Below are positions 46,901-59,051 of a stretch of 60,000 bases of DNA, piece by piece. Source of the DNA: Antedon mediterranea (Eukaryota > Echinodermata > Crinoidea > Comatulida > Antedonidae); contig NC_092671.1 of assembly GCF_964355755.1 (NCBI RefSeq), positions 37,219,304 to 37,279,303 on the forward strand, in the 5' to 3' direction. The first letter of the stretch is position 1; each line of letters opens with the position of its first letter. The position numbers and the translations under genes were made by a program. Below the pieces are notes generated by a model. The model was not told the DNA's origin. It worked only from the letters and a program-made list of their open reading frames with translations, and did no database searches.

Positions 46901-49900
46901 ACTATGTTAGTTCAGGAGATGAAGTGTGTGTGGGCAGAAACTAGTGTGTTGGAGGTTGGTGGTGTGAGGTGTATAGTTGTCACTTTAAGATCTAAATTAG
47001 ATGTTTTCTGAAGAAAAGAAGTAAGCGCATACGCTTTCAAACAACTCCAAGAAGATTCACACAAAAATAATTACTTTCCAATAAAGTAGTATAACAGTGT
47101 ATATTACAGTACATTGAATAAACTCGAGCGGAATAATAACGCACATAAAAAAACATTCATTTTCTTTTCGAAAAGTGCCCTCTCTAGTTTTCTATTAATT
47201 TATTAATAATTATTATTAATTAATGAGTAATATGGACATATTTTTAACATTCAATGCTGGAAGCTGGTTCTACTCCTAACAAAGTTTCATATCTCCAAAT
47301 TTCATCAACGTATTCAAAGCACTTCAATATTAAATATCACATTTAACATAAAAATTCTGGTTTTGGATAGAATTTTGCTTAAAAACATATACAAAAAACA
47401 TCGATAAAAAATACTTTTCGTATTCAAAAACATTTGATACTTGGTATAAATGTTCACTATAGGTTGCTCTATTCACAGAAAAAAATTGCATTCATGAACG
47501 TTTTTTGTTGGTTGTTTTTTCAAAATAGTTATTAGCTTGAAAAAAATGAGTTGGAATTTTATGGTCTTTCATAAGTGTATATTTTGTAAAAACGTAAATT
47601 TAAAAAATCAGTGATATGGCTTGATAGTTATTTTTGGTTTGCAATATGGATGGAGCAACCTATATTGAACATTTATACCAAGTATCAAATGTTTTTGAAT
47701 ACGAAAAGTGTTTTTTATCGATGTTTTTTGTATATGTTTTTAAGCAAAATTATATCCAAAACCTGAATTTGTAATGTTAAATGTAATTTATTTAAGTGCT
47801 TTGAATACGTTGATGAAATTTGGAGATATGAAACTTTGTTAGGAGTAGATACAGTTTCCAGCATTAAATTTTAAAAATATGTTCATATTACTCATTAATT
47901 GATAATAATTATTAATAAATTAATAGAAAACTAGAGAGGGCACTTTTCGACAAGAAAATGAATGTTTTTTTATGTGTGTTATTATTCCGCTCGAGTTTAT
48001 TCAATGTACTGTAATATACACTGTTATACTATTTTATTGGAAAGTAATTATTTTTGTGTGAATCTTCTTGGAGTTGTTTGAAAGCGTATCCGCTTACTTC
48101 TTTTCTTCAGAAAACATCTATACACCTCACACCACCAACCTCCAACACACTAGTTTCTGCCCACACACACTTCATCTCCTGAACTAACATAGTACAGTAT
48201 AAGTCAAATAAATTTTTAATTTTTTTTTTATTGCTGCCTCAAAAAATATTATATAATAGTAACAATATCAGAAAGGTAGATAGGTATTGTAATAATTTTT
48301 AAATTTAAAAATGTTAAAAAAAATATGAATATATGTTTATACATACATTATAAATGAAATATATTAACTACTATTTTAGTAATGCATACACAAGTACAGA
48401 ATATCAGAAATCAATGAATCATGTGTCTAAATGTGGCATTATTAGGCTAATTTGCTTTGAGAAAAACATTGATGCCATTGGCCTATACAAAAATCAAGGC
48501 AATTAGACAAAATATTTACATAAACAATTAATACTAATATTGGTAGGCATAAAATAATAGTGTATATAAACTTTCCTTAAATAATAACAGTATAGGGCCT
48601 TACAAATTTATTTAATACATAATATATGAACTATATTACACAAAAAAAGTATAAATGAATTTATAAGGACATGATGATTATCAAAAATAGTCAATATAAT
48701 TAAATTTTAAACTCATTACCGGCATTATAAATAATATTTTAAAAAGATAAGAATGCAAGTAAATATCAGATTCATAGTCCTCATTATACACAATGATTTC
48801 CTACTATCACATATTAAAATATAAAACAATCATGTAGCCTTTATTGACTTTACATGGAGGTCTATTCAAATAAATTTAAATAAAAGGGTCATAATATGTC
48901 TTCGTCTCCAGTTCGTGGAAATTGAAGTTAGGATTCCATCATTTCAACAACAAAAAATATTCAAAATATCCTGCCAGTTTGCATTCAAGACCTGCAACCT
49001 GCTTAGTTTTTAATACGAGTACTGCTTTCTATACACATAACTTTGATTTCTGCAAAAAAAACAAAACTCTGTAATAATGTACTTTAAATACTGTAATAAT
49101 CTAGGTATAGATTATGTTGACCGGGCCAGTGAGAGGGCGTTCGACTGTACTACCATAAGTCCTCTAGTGTATACAACTTATTTCTTGTCTACAAAGTGTA
49201 TAGTAGTATGCTAATAGTACTATTATTAGATTAGGTAGTTGGGAGTAGTTTGGAGAGATACATCTATCTATAAAAGAGTACTGTATATATGGAACTATCT
49301 GTGTTAGCCGCCTTTGTATTTTTAGATATAATACCAATAGGTACTATGTATTGGGAAACAATTCAACAGTTATGAATAAAAAAAGTCCTATGTACTCTGT
49401 ATGTTGGAGGAAATACGCATAAGAGCAAATAAAGCCTTGACCACAGGGTGTAAGTCACTATTTTGAATCAGTAGTATGACTCCTTAAGAAGTAATTTAAA
49501 AATTATCATTGTATGATCAAAAAGAAATATTATAATATCTAACTTTCTCCTTTATATAATAAATATATTATTTTATCCAAGGGGTTGCAAACACAAGTGT
49601 TCACATGTCTTGTTAAGTATTGCACCTTTGTCCTGTCTTTATGTTTTCTGTAATGTCACTGCACTAACGGGTGACCGGTAAACGAGCTCCGCTCTTACGG
49701 TTATCCATCCATATAAGTTGTTCATCTCTTATGTTCAGAAATTGAAATGGTAAATAAACTGAAACTGAAACTGTGCTTATGTGGTACAGGTTGACGAGCC
49801 AGGAATGATGGTAGTGCCAGTATACCGTGTAGTTTAGCCTCAAGGCAATACCATGTAGCTGGAGTAGCTTGGACAAATACAGTAGAGATTTATGAGACTT

Positions 49901-51161
49901 GGTGTGTGATGATTCAGTATGATAAATTTGTGCTGTGAAAGACAAAATTGTAGAATTAGGAAGAAAATATTGTAAAATATAACAAGGAAATTATACTATA
50001 GTATAATTAAGGAGTAACCGTATAATACATAATTAATAGTAATAAAGGCAATGGCAATTACTTATATTATGTATACATTACAATAATATTACAAATAAAT
50101 TCATATATTATTTTATTATGATAAGGAAATCTGTTTTAGAATGAGAAAAAGCCGTCCCAACCCAGATTTGAACCCAGCTATCAATAAAGCTATAAAACAA
50201 AATAGACCATATTGTAGCCGGACTGGGTAGCGTAGACTTACTTGAGGCCTAGGCATAGTACGATTAGCTAGAAGGATACAGGTCAACCTGTACCCATGCC
50301 ATGCCAACACGCTCGTACCCAAATTTTGGTTTACATATATCCAAAATTTTGGCTTACTCGTACCCATCATGGGCTGCCTAGTAGTAGTAGTAGTAGTAGT
50401 AGTAGTAGCCTAGCCTAAGGCAGCAGGCCCGGCCCTAGCCTACTACAACTTAAGTCTAGGCCTAGCCTAGTACTAGTAGGCCTCTAGGCCTAGCCTAGGC
50501 CCTAGTAGTTAACATCATACATACGCCCTAGAGCCTAGTATATTCCTACCTACTACTCACTAGCTAGGCCTAGGTAGTAGCAGTAGTAGTTATTGTAGTA
50601 GTATTATTGTATTGTAGTATTAGTTGTAGCTGTCCGGTGATCCTTGGTCACTTTTCTAGATCCCCTAGTAGGCCTAGGCTAGGCCTAGTACGTAGTTATT
50701 CTTCAACAGTCACAATTCAGATTCTGCCGGCCGCGGATTGCTAGTGAACAGGGGGAGGGAGAGAAAGAGTTAGAAGAACTGAAATAAGCCGTGACGTATA
50801 ATAAACATCATACAAAATAATAATATAACTAACGAATCCGTATAATATAATAATGTTGTATGTTATAAAGTAAAGTAAATGCGTTTAATATAATACAATT
50901 ATATTATAATATAATGTATTTTATTAATAATATAATATTAAATGTTCATAATATAATGCTAAAACCAAATAATATAATACAAAAAGTCAATAATTTGTTA
51001 CATTTTCCACATAATATATTAGAAATAGATATAATATAATGCTAAAACCAAGTAATATAATGCAAAACGTATAATTCATTCCAATATAATATATAATATA
51101 ATAAAAAAATGATATAATAATATAATATTTTGAATACTTCAGACAGCTGAGGCTTGCCATA
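43960..51161 (+). mobile_element. Giant palindromic transposon, copy E3
   Basis: 7,202 bp. Left arm 43,960-47,469, loop 47,470-47,652, right arm 47,653-51,161; same orientation as E1. Its own duplication is atctta, at 51,162-51,167 on the right and 36,756-36,761 on the left, now separated from E3 by E2. The right arm has a private 24-bp deletion near 48,117-48,121 (between catcta and tacacc). It encodes no recognisable protein. Confidence 0.9.
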
Positions 51162-52470
51162 ATCTTATGTGGGTTCATCCCACTTTTATTTCCAAACCAC
51201 TGTTCTCTTTACATATATTTTTCACTATACACTATACATATCATTATATTTACAATGTTTGTTTAATCATCTGTATACATATACTTATTTATTCATTTGT
51301 TTACATATTATCACATTGATTAAACATATTATCTGTAACACATTTTCATTAACAAGCTTTTTTTTTTCTTACGTAGTTGTTTTTGATTTTTTCATCTACC
51401 ACATTTTCATTTAACAATGCATATTCTCTGTTATACTCATTACTTACTACATGTTTACTGTTAACATAATATTGTTCTCATCCTTTAACATTAATATTAA
51501 TATTTTTGTTCTTTAATGTTTACAAAACCAGCAGATCCTTTTTTGCATCTATAACTTCTTAAATTTTCATTTAACTTTTTTAATTTCTTCTCTTATGTGG
51601 ATTCATTCCACTTTTTTTTTTTTTACTTATTTTCTTTAAAAAAAAAACTATTTCCATATATTATTTTGTTTATACATACATTATCATTTAACCACATTGA
51701 TTACATAGTTTCCTCTTTTTATACATATTATCTATAACACATTTTCATTAACAAAGCTTATTTTTTCTTACATAGTTGTTTTTGTTTTTTTTTTTCATCT
51801 ACATGCATATTTATTTCATACAATTATAATACGTTTATGTTTAATAAATCCATCCCATGGGTTTGTCCCATTTTATTTTTCTTTGGATTTATCTATGCAA
51901 ACATATTTTCATTTAAACAATGCATATTCTCTGTTATACTAATTACTTACAAACTTTTTACTGTTAACATTATATTTTCCTCATCCTTTAACATTGATTT
52001 TTTTGATCTTTAAATGTTTACAAAATTTATTTCCAACAGATTATCCTTTTTTGCATCTACAGTATAACCCATCAAAGTTTCATTTAACTTTTTTTTTTCC
52101 TATGTGGGTTCATTCAATTATTTTTTTTTACTTATTATTTATTCTATTATTTTTTTATACATACATTATCATTTAACAAAATTTGTGTTTAATGATCCAT
52201 TAAAAAAATTAGACATTCTTTTTTTTCTTTTTAACCATTTTATCATTTCAAAATTCCACATGCAGTAAGAATGTGCAAATTACATATATACGGTATATAC
52301 CTATAATATGAAAGCTTTGATGAAAACACTTCCCCACTTAAACCTAAACCTTCTTATCCTTCATCATTTTTTTTTTATCATCAATCTATAAAAAGCTTTT
52401 CACATTTTGTCTTTTTGTTTTCAAATCATCAAGGTATACATGTTTACAAAACATACAGTATAGTAGCAAG

Positions 52471-52503
<33 letters not shown>

Positions 52504-52620
52504 AAACATAATAGATTCATCATTCATGGTATCTCATTTACATATTTTCTTCCTTAATCTGGTTGAGCATATACAGTATACCTGCAGATTTACATATTTC
52601 TTATATTTTTTTCAGATTTA
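51162..52620 (-). mobile_element. T-rich retro-insert with internal degenerate repeats
   Basis: Together with 36,749-36,761 this forms an insert of about 1.47 kb whose left end is poly-T (poly-A on the minus strand) and whose flanks are aaccttattttt at 36,737-36,748 and 52,621-52,632, a 12-bp target duplication typical of LINE-mediated insertion. Inside, segments recur imperfectly at about 400-510 bp spacing: ttatgtgggttcatcccact (51,165, 51,593, 52,100), catattctctgttatactca (51,419, 51,926) and atacatacattatcatttaa (51,673, 52,160). No coding. A run of about 32 A occurs at 52,471-52,502. Confidence 0.55.
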
Positions 52621-52861
52621 AACCTTATTTTTATTATAGAAAAAGTTATTACTTACTTTGAAAATGTTGTAAACTTCAAAAGACTGTAAATATTCAGACG
52701 AACCTTCTACTTGTGTTCCTGCTGTCTGTTGTGTATTAGCCAATGTACCTTCTGGCCTTCAAATTGAACGTTCTTTTATCTAGCCTAGTAGACTGGAAAT
52801 GTGAACAGTCTACTTCCGATCAGTTATTTCCTGATGTTAAGGGATTCCCCTGTTAAGTACC
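52621..52861. repeat. Module segment resuming after the nested insertions
   Basis: Homologous to about 15,745-15,960: ttattatagaaaaagttatt, then attcagacgaaccttctact and tctgttgtgtattagccaat. Confidence 0.8.
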
Positions 52862-53260
52862 AATTAGTTCGAGTTGAGTTTACATATCTCGTGTTATGTT
52901 GACAACGCTCGAGTTGAGTTTACACATCGCTCGTGTTATGTTGACATCGCTCGACTTGAGTTTACACATCGCTCGTGTTATGTAAGGATAGGATAAATTT
53001 ATTGAACGAACGCTTTTGTATCAGCGGCACACGTTTATAAGGCAATGTAAAAACAAAAAGAAAAGTATCAAAAAATAACATTTAAGTCTTAACTAAGAAG
53101 CGAATTATACAAGTAAAATGAAATTAGTAAAAACAAGGTAATCTTACATATCGAACAATACTTAACCTATATGATGGAGTTAATGTTATTATCTATTTAT
53201 TATCAGTATTATTAATATTTTCAAGTTTTAAGCGAATATATTATCATTATTATATTACTA

Positions 53261-53295
<35 letters not shown>

Positions 53296-53380
53296 GCTAA
53301 TTGATTTATTATACTGTTATTATTAAAATAAATGTTGACATCGCTCGAGTTGAGTATACATATCGCTCGTATTATGTTGA
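52862..53380 (+). repeat. Short 42-bp array, interrupted by an insertion
   Basis: About three units at 52,862-52,983 and one at 53,332-53,380, matching the large array at 18,532-24,245. They are split by a 348-bp insert. The right edge (gttgacacacatgcgcaac) matches the right edge of the large array. Confidence 0.85.
52984..53331 (-). mobile_element. 5'-truncated non-LTR element with (atcct)n tail
   Basis: On the minus strand it ends cgttcaataaatttatccta followed by tcctt: a polyadenylation signal and a short simple-repeat tail. It is flanked by atgt on both sides (52,980-52,983 and 53,332-53,335), a possible 4-bp target duplication. The interior includes a (ta)n run near 53,264-53,291. No coding remains. 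Confidence 0.55.
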
Positions 53381-54356
53381 CACACATGCGCAACAGAGAT
53401 AAACATTGATACACGCCCTCATCTTCCAGTATATTAGGCAAGAAGAAAAAAAAAACAATTAGATAAATAAAAAAAAGGCACGTTCATTAATTTATTTTTA
53501 TTTTGAATTTTAATCGTTTTAACAGTATATTACAGAGCCTATGACGTTTTTGTAATCTGCATTTTAATTGTTTTTAACAATATTTTAACATAGGCCTAAA
53601 TAGTATTTTAAAATTGTCTTTTGCAATTTGATGTATTTTTCTTTGTTATTTTATTGTCTTAATTTATATGCCAAGCAAAACGAATTTCCATTTTAATTTT
53701 TGTTTTGTTTTGTGTCCTTTTTTTGAAAATTAAAAAAACTTTGAATGAAAAGCAGAAAATTGTTTTATATATGTGAAAACATTCACGAAAATATTTTGTT
53801 GAAGATTAGCAAGATATTAGTTTGTTCAATAAATTGTTGGTAAGACTTTGAAAAACATTTTGTTTGCTTATTCATATTGTTTAATCATTGTACCATAAAA
53901 GTGATAACATTAATAAAGATAAGGCAGACAGTAGAATACTGAATCTGGCAGTCTATTAAACCTGACATTTAAAAGGATAACAACAAAATTATATTACGTT
54001 TTCATCATCTTATAGTTACTAAGTCGATAATCTAAAAGTTGCATTGTACATGAAATAGCTCTTTACTTTTAACAATTGCTATAATCCATATAATAATACA
54101 AATCCCTTTTCTCATTTTTTATAATATCATTTATTTTACTTTAATACAGCATTGTTAATTTTATTTACAGTAATATAATAATTATTATGAGGCCTATACA
54201 AGTTTTTATTTCTGTTACCAGCGCGATTCACAGTCACCACTATGTCTTCTTCTGTCAAGATTTTATAATAATAAGTAAAATAATTATAATCTTATTATTG
54301 GAGTAACATGTATATAAGACAATTATACTAGTGTCAATATTAATATTATTATATAA
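53381..54356. repeat. Module 3 segment homologous to 24,246-25,326
   Basis: It keeps the donor-like gtaag at 53,840 and the acceptor-like cttatag ending at 54,015. It lacks the exon-like piece of module 2. No gene is seen. Confidence 0.75.
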
Positions 54357-56277
54357 CTTATTATAGAGAACCGTTGGGGACACCTTAAAGAACCAACAAG
54401 CGTTCTTATTATAGAGAACCATTGGGGACACCTTAAAGAACCAACAAGCGTTCTTATTATAGAGAACCATTGGGGACACCTTAAAGAACCAACAAGCGTT
54501 CTTATTATAGAGAACCATTGGGGACACCTTAAAGAACCAACAAGCGTTCTTATTATAGAGAACCATTGGGGACACCTTAAAGAACCAACAAGCGTTCTTA
54601 TTATAGAGAACCATTGGGGACACCTTAAAGAACCAACAAGCGTTCTTATTATAGAGAACCATTGGGGACACCTTAAAGAACCAACAAGCGTTCTTATTAT
54701 AGAGAACCATTGGGGACACCTTAAAGAACCAACAAGCGTTCTTATTATAGAGAACCATTGGGGACACCTTAAAGAACCAACAAGCGTTCTTATTATAGAG
54801 AACCATTGGGGACACCTTAAATAACCAACAAGCGTTCTTATTATAGAGAACCATTGGGGACACCTTAAAGAACCAACAAGCGTTCTTATTATAGAGAACC
54901 ATTGGGGACACCTTAAAGAACCAACAAGCGTTCTTATTATAGAGAACCATTGGGGACACCTTAAAGAACCAACAAGCGTTCTTATTATAGAGAACCATTG
55001 GGGACACCTTAAAGAACCAACAAGCGTTCTTATTATAGAGAACCATTGGGGACACCTTAAAGAACCAACAAGCGTTCTTATTATAGAGAACCCTTGGGGA
55101 CACCTTAAAGAACCAACAAGCGTTCTTATTATAGAGAACCATTGGGGATACCTTAAAGAACCAACAAGCGTTCTTATTATAGAGAACCCTTGGGGACACC
55201 TTAAAGAACCAACAAGCGTTCTTATTATAGAGAAACCTTGGGGACACCTTAAAGAACCAACAAGCGTTCTTATTATAGAGAACCCTTGGGGACACCTTAA
55301 ATAACCAACAAGCGTTCTTATTATAGAGAACCATTGGGGACACCTTAAATAACCAACAAGCGTTCTTATTATAGAGAACCATTGGGGACACCTTAAAGAA
55401 CCAACAAGCGTTCTTATTATAGAGAACCCTTGGGGACACCTTAAAGAACCAACAAGCGTTCTTATTATAGAGAACCATTGGGGATACCTTAAAGAACCAA
55501 CAAGCGTTCTTATTATAGAGAACCCTTGGGGACACCTTAAAGAACCAACAAGCGTTCTTATTATAGAGAACCCTTGGGGACACCTTAAAGAACCAACAAG
55601 CGTTCTTATTATAGAGAACCCTTGGGGACACCTTAAATAACCAACAAGCGTTCTTATTATAGAGAACCATTGGGGACACCTTAAATAACCAACAAGCGTT
55701 CTTATTATAGAGAACCCTTGGGGACACCTTAAATAACCAACAAGCGTTCTTATTATAGAGAACCTTTGGGGACACCTTAAATAACCAACAAGCGTTCTTA
55801 TTATAGAGAACCCTTGGGGACACCTTAAAGAACCAACAAGCGTTCTTATTATAGAGAACCTTTGGGGACATCTTAAAGAACCAACAAGCGTTCTTATTAT
55901 AGAGAACCTTTGGGGACACCTTAAAGAACCAACAAGCGTTCTTATTATAGAGAACCCTTGGGGACACCTTAAAGAACCAACAAGCGTTCTTATTATAGAG
56001 AACCTTTGGGGACACCTTAAAGAACCAACAAGCGTTCTTATTATAGAGAACCCTTGGGGACACCTTAAAGAACCAACAAGCGTTCTTATTATAGAGAACC
56101 ATTGGGGACACCTTAAAGAACCAACAAGCGTTCTTATTATAGAGAACCATTGGGGACACCTTAAAGAACCAACAAGCGTTCTTATTATAGAGAACCTTTG
56201 GGGACACCTTAAAGAACCAACAAGCGTTCTTATTATAGAGAACCCTTGGGGATACCTTAAAGAACCAACAAGCGTTC
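54357..56277. repeat. 48-bp minisatellite, 40 units (module 3)
   Basis: The length of 1,921 bp equals 40 units of 48 bp. Units read cttattatagagaacc-n-ttgggg-acaccttaaa-g/t-aaccaac-aagcgtt. The left third is almost uniform (accattgggg); the right two thirds mix acccttgggg, acctttgggg and taaataacc variants. A 650-codon minus-strand frame with a 16-residue period (ending NACWFFK) runs through it and is best explained by 48 being divisible by three. Confidence 0.97.
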
Positions 56278-56882
56278 CCTTTTAAAGAGGTGTCCTCTGA
56301 ATAGTATTAAAATAGTAAACATATTATTACCCAATCGGTCCTTTCGAGGGAAAGTGTCCCCTTAATGGGGGTATCCCGTTTAGGGGGTCCCAAATAAGGG
56401 GTTCCACTGTAATTAAAAAACCTGTGTAAATTAAACAACGATTCCAAGTTACAGGTCTTAAAGTTACTGTATCATGTTATCTGTATAACCTTTGATAATG
56501 TATACCCCCCCCCCCCCCCCACATTAGAATACACAGTACGTAATAAAAGATATTAATGTGTACATTAAAATAAAAAATTGAATGTAGAAATATTAAACAA
56601 TAAACATCCAATTTTTATACACTATATTAAAGTAAGGTCATGTGATTGTGTCTTACGTAATTAAATGTAAAAAAATATTGTTAATTAATTTTATAATTAA
56701 ACTAAAATGAATATGCCAAAATATTAAGATAACAACAGAATATTTAACGAAACAATTTAAACAATTAAGACATAAATGGTAATAATTTAGTTTGTCTACA
56801 CTTGCTTTAATAATGTGATTGTTCCTGATCTGATCACGAACATTTAACAAAAATTTATCAATTTATCTGGATGCATGTTATT
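56278..56882 (-). other. 3' flank of TRIM gene 3
   Basis: Collinear with the flanks of copies 1 and 2, with a run of 16 C at 56,505-56,520. No gene is seen. Confidence 0.5.
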
Positions 56883-59051
56883 TTAATAATTAAATATTTT
56901 TACATTATTTGGTACATGGTTTGCCACTACAACTCTTCTCGTTCTTTGTGAAATTACAGCAATCCCACATGGAATATCCAATCCATCATCTTTGTTATCT
57001 ATTCGTTTAATGAATTTACCATTTTGATCAAATAGTTGTAGTTTATGATTACAGGATACTATCATATTCCCATCCATATCTATGGTTATACCATGAAGAC
57101 CCATGACTTTACCATCTTCTTTACCATAGCCTACAAGGATCTTTATTAGCTTACCATTGCCATCAAACATTTGTATTCTGTGATTTCCAAAATCAGCAAC
57201 AATCAAATGACCCTCATTTGTTACAGCAACATCTGATGGTTTTTTCATTTCACCTGCTTCACTACCTTCAGAACCTATCTTACCCAGTAGACTACCATCA
57301 TCAATATTGAATTTAAACACACAGTGACATTCATGGTCTGCTACATATAACATCCTGGTCTTTTGGTTTACTGTTACTCCAGTTGGATATTTTAATACTC
57401 CTTTACCAAATGTTCGAATTTCATGATATTGATTATCACACATTACAACACAATGTTCTATTGTGTCACTATACACCATGTCACCATTGCCTATTTGATG
57501 CATGCGATTGACTTTAACATTTTGTGGCATTTGTATCTTAGAAACAAAACCACCTGATTGATCAAATTTTATTAAATCTTTACTGTAGCTTGATACCAAC
57601 ATACATCCATCAGTATCTAATACTACATCTGTCACCTTTGCCGTTTTATTATGCTCTTTATACTCTGATATGTTATCTATGGTATGTACAAGTCCAATAG
57701 GTCCCACTTTGATACTCACTGGTGAACCTATAACATGTGACAACGCTCCATCAGTGATATCCATGTGCCAATCTCCTTCCAAATCACATCTACCTGTTAC
57801 TGTGTACTCTCCCTTTCTGCGTGTTACTTCAGTGGCTGATTTCGCACCTGATGAGTTGCTTAGTGTGGCTGTTAATTTACCAACATCACTCTCTGCTAGA
57901 CTTGATATTCTCACACTAAATGGCTGTCCTTTTGTGACTGAAATGTTCTCATCTTCTTTATTAACATTGTGTACACCACCAAGAGTGATAAGTCTACCAA
58001 CACCTTCATGATTCATCAACTCAACCAGCTTTGGAGATGGAATAAACTTTGGTGTAATTCTTGTTTTTGCAAATGATTTATCCAATTCATCTGCTGCAGC
58101 GTCATTCCCAACTGCAGTGATAGTTGTCTGGTATGATGCAAGGTTTTCTGTTTCTGTTGGTTTATTCATTGTTTTCTTGATGGATTCAATCAACGTGTTT
58201 ACTTGTGTCAGCTTTAATTCAATACTTTTAACTTGACGATCGATATCTTTGCTTTGTTCTTTATAAATCTGTGTAAGATTTGCCATCATTATCTTCGTTT
58301 CTTCTTTCACCTTTCTGATAATTGTCTTCTCGTGAATTTCAATCGCTGTTCTGCTTAACTTCAAATTAGATTCAAACTCAGATCTGTCTTTAGTGATAAC
58401 ATCTAATCTCTCTTTTAGTTTTCTCTTAATTCCTTCAGCTGTCTTCATAGTTTCAGTAACAGTTGTATTAATCTCATTCAGAGCTATCTTCATTGGGATC
58501 ACCTCATGTTTATTTCTATAACAACGGACAATATGCTTGCAATCTTCACATGCAGGAAGTTTACATGTACGACAGTAATCTTCCAGTTTTTTATCAGGGT
58601 GATTTTGGCAGTTTTGTGAATCTTCACTTTGTTCTTCTATGTCCGTATTCAGTGTGTATAGTGAATGGTTCTCCAGCGTAGGGAACATCTTATGCTGTTG
58701 GATGCATTGTCGACACATATGCATTTCACATTCAGAACAATAGTGCTGAGGTTGATTCGAACATCTTGAGCATGCTTCTGGTTTTTCATATTCAATCTTC
58801 TCAACGTATTCAACTAGGTAACTGATTGTTTCATTGCACTTCAAATGTTTCAAATCACCATCTTTAAGATCGTACGTCTCACGGCATTTTGGACATCGTA
58901 TCTTGCCGTGTCTTCTCATCAAGTCTTGCAGACATCTTAGACAGTAAGTGTGAAGACAGTTAAGCGCCTTTGGATCTGTGAATCTTTGTAGACAGATTGA
59001 ACATTCCAGATCTCTTTTGTCAAAAAACTTCAATACTGTTTTAGCAGACAT
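56883..59051 (-). CDS. TRIM-NHL E3 ubiquitin ligase-like protein, copy 3 (722 aa)
   Basis: A full-length paralogue with the same domain order, all RING and B-box ligands, and an acceptor abutting the ATG (59,052; actaac at 59,076-59,081; candidate donor 59,606, intron about 555 bp). It is the most diverged copy: about 62 differences from copy 1, of which about 40 fall in the last 270 residues. A cluster lies around the first NHL blades (for example YSDTIEHC replaces YSDYLGKC). Its upstream DNA is nearly identical to that of copy 1, whereas its coding region is less so. The 40-unit minisatellite lies about 600 bp past its stop codon. Confidence 0.95.
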   Translation of the reverse strand: MSAKTVLKFFDKRDLECSICLQRFTDPKALNCLHTYCLRCLQDLMRRHGKIRCPKCRETYDLKDGDLKHLKCNETISYLVEYVEKIEYEKPEACSRCSNQPQHYCSECEMHMCRQCIQQHKMFPTLENHSLYTLNTDIEEQSEDSQNCQNHPDKKLEDYCRTCKLPACEDCKHIVRCYRNKHEVIPMKIALNEINTTVTETMKTAEGIKRKLKERLDVITKDRSEFESNLKLSRTAIEIHEKTIIRKVKEETKIMMANLTQIYKEQSKDIDRQVKSIELKLTQVNTLIESIKKTMNKPTETENLASYQTTITAVGNDAAADELDKSFAKTRITPKFIPSPKLVELMNHEGVGRLITLGGVHNVNKEDENISVTKGQPFSVRISSLAESDVGKLTATLSNSSGAKSATEVTRRKGEYTVTGRCDLEGDWHMDITDGALSHVIGSPVSIKVGPIGLVHTIDNISEYKEHNKTAKVTDVVLDTDGCMLVSSYSKDLIKFDQSGGFVSKIQMPQNVKVNRMHQIGNGDMVYSDTIEHCVVMCDNQYHEIRTFGKGVLKYPTGVTVNQKTRMLYVADHECHCVFKFNIDDGSLLGKIGSEGSEAGEMKKPSDVAVTNEGHLIVADFGNHRIQMFDGNGKLIKILVGYGKEDGKVMGLHGITIDMDGNMIVSCNHKLQLFDQNGKFIKRIDNKDDGLDIPCGIAVISQRTRRVVVANHVPNNVKIFNY

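Noticed and set aside
29491-51161. Polinton/Maverick virus-like element, suggested by 6-bp duplications and long TIRs
   Set aside because: No polymerase, integrase, ATPase or capsid gene is visible, and the termini start TAT rather than AG.
54255-56207. 650-codon minus-strand open frame with a 16-residue period
   Set aside because: It coincides with the 48-bp minisatellite; a stop-free unit divisible by three stays open automatically. No start context, domain or splice structure supports a protein.
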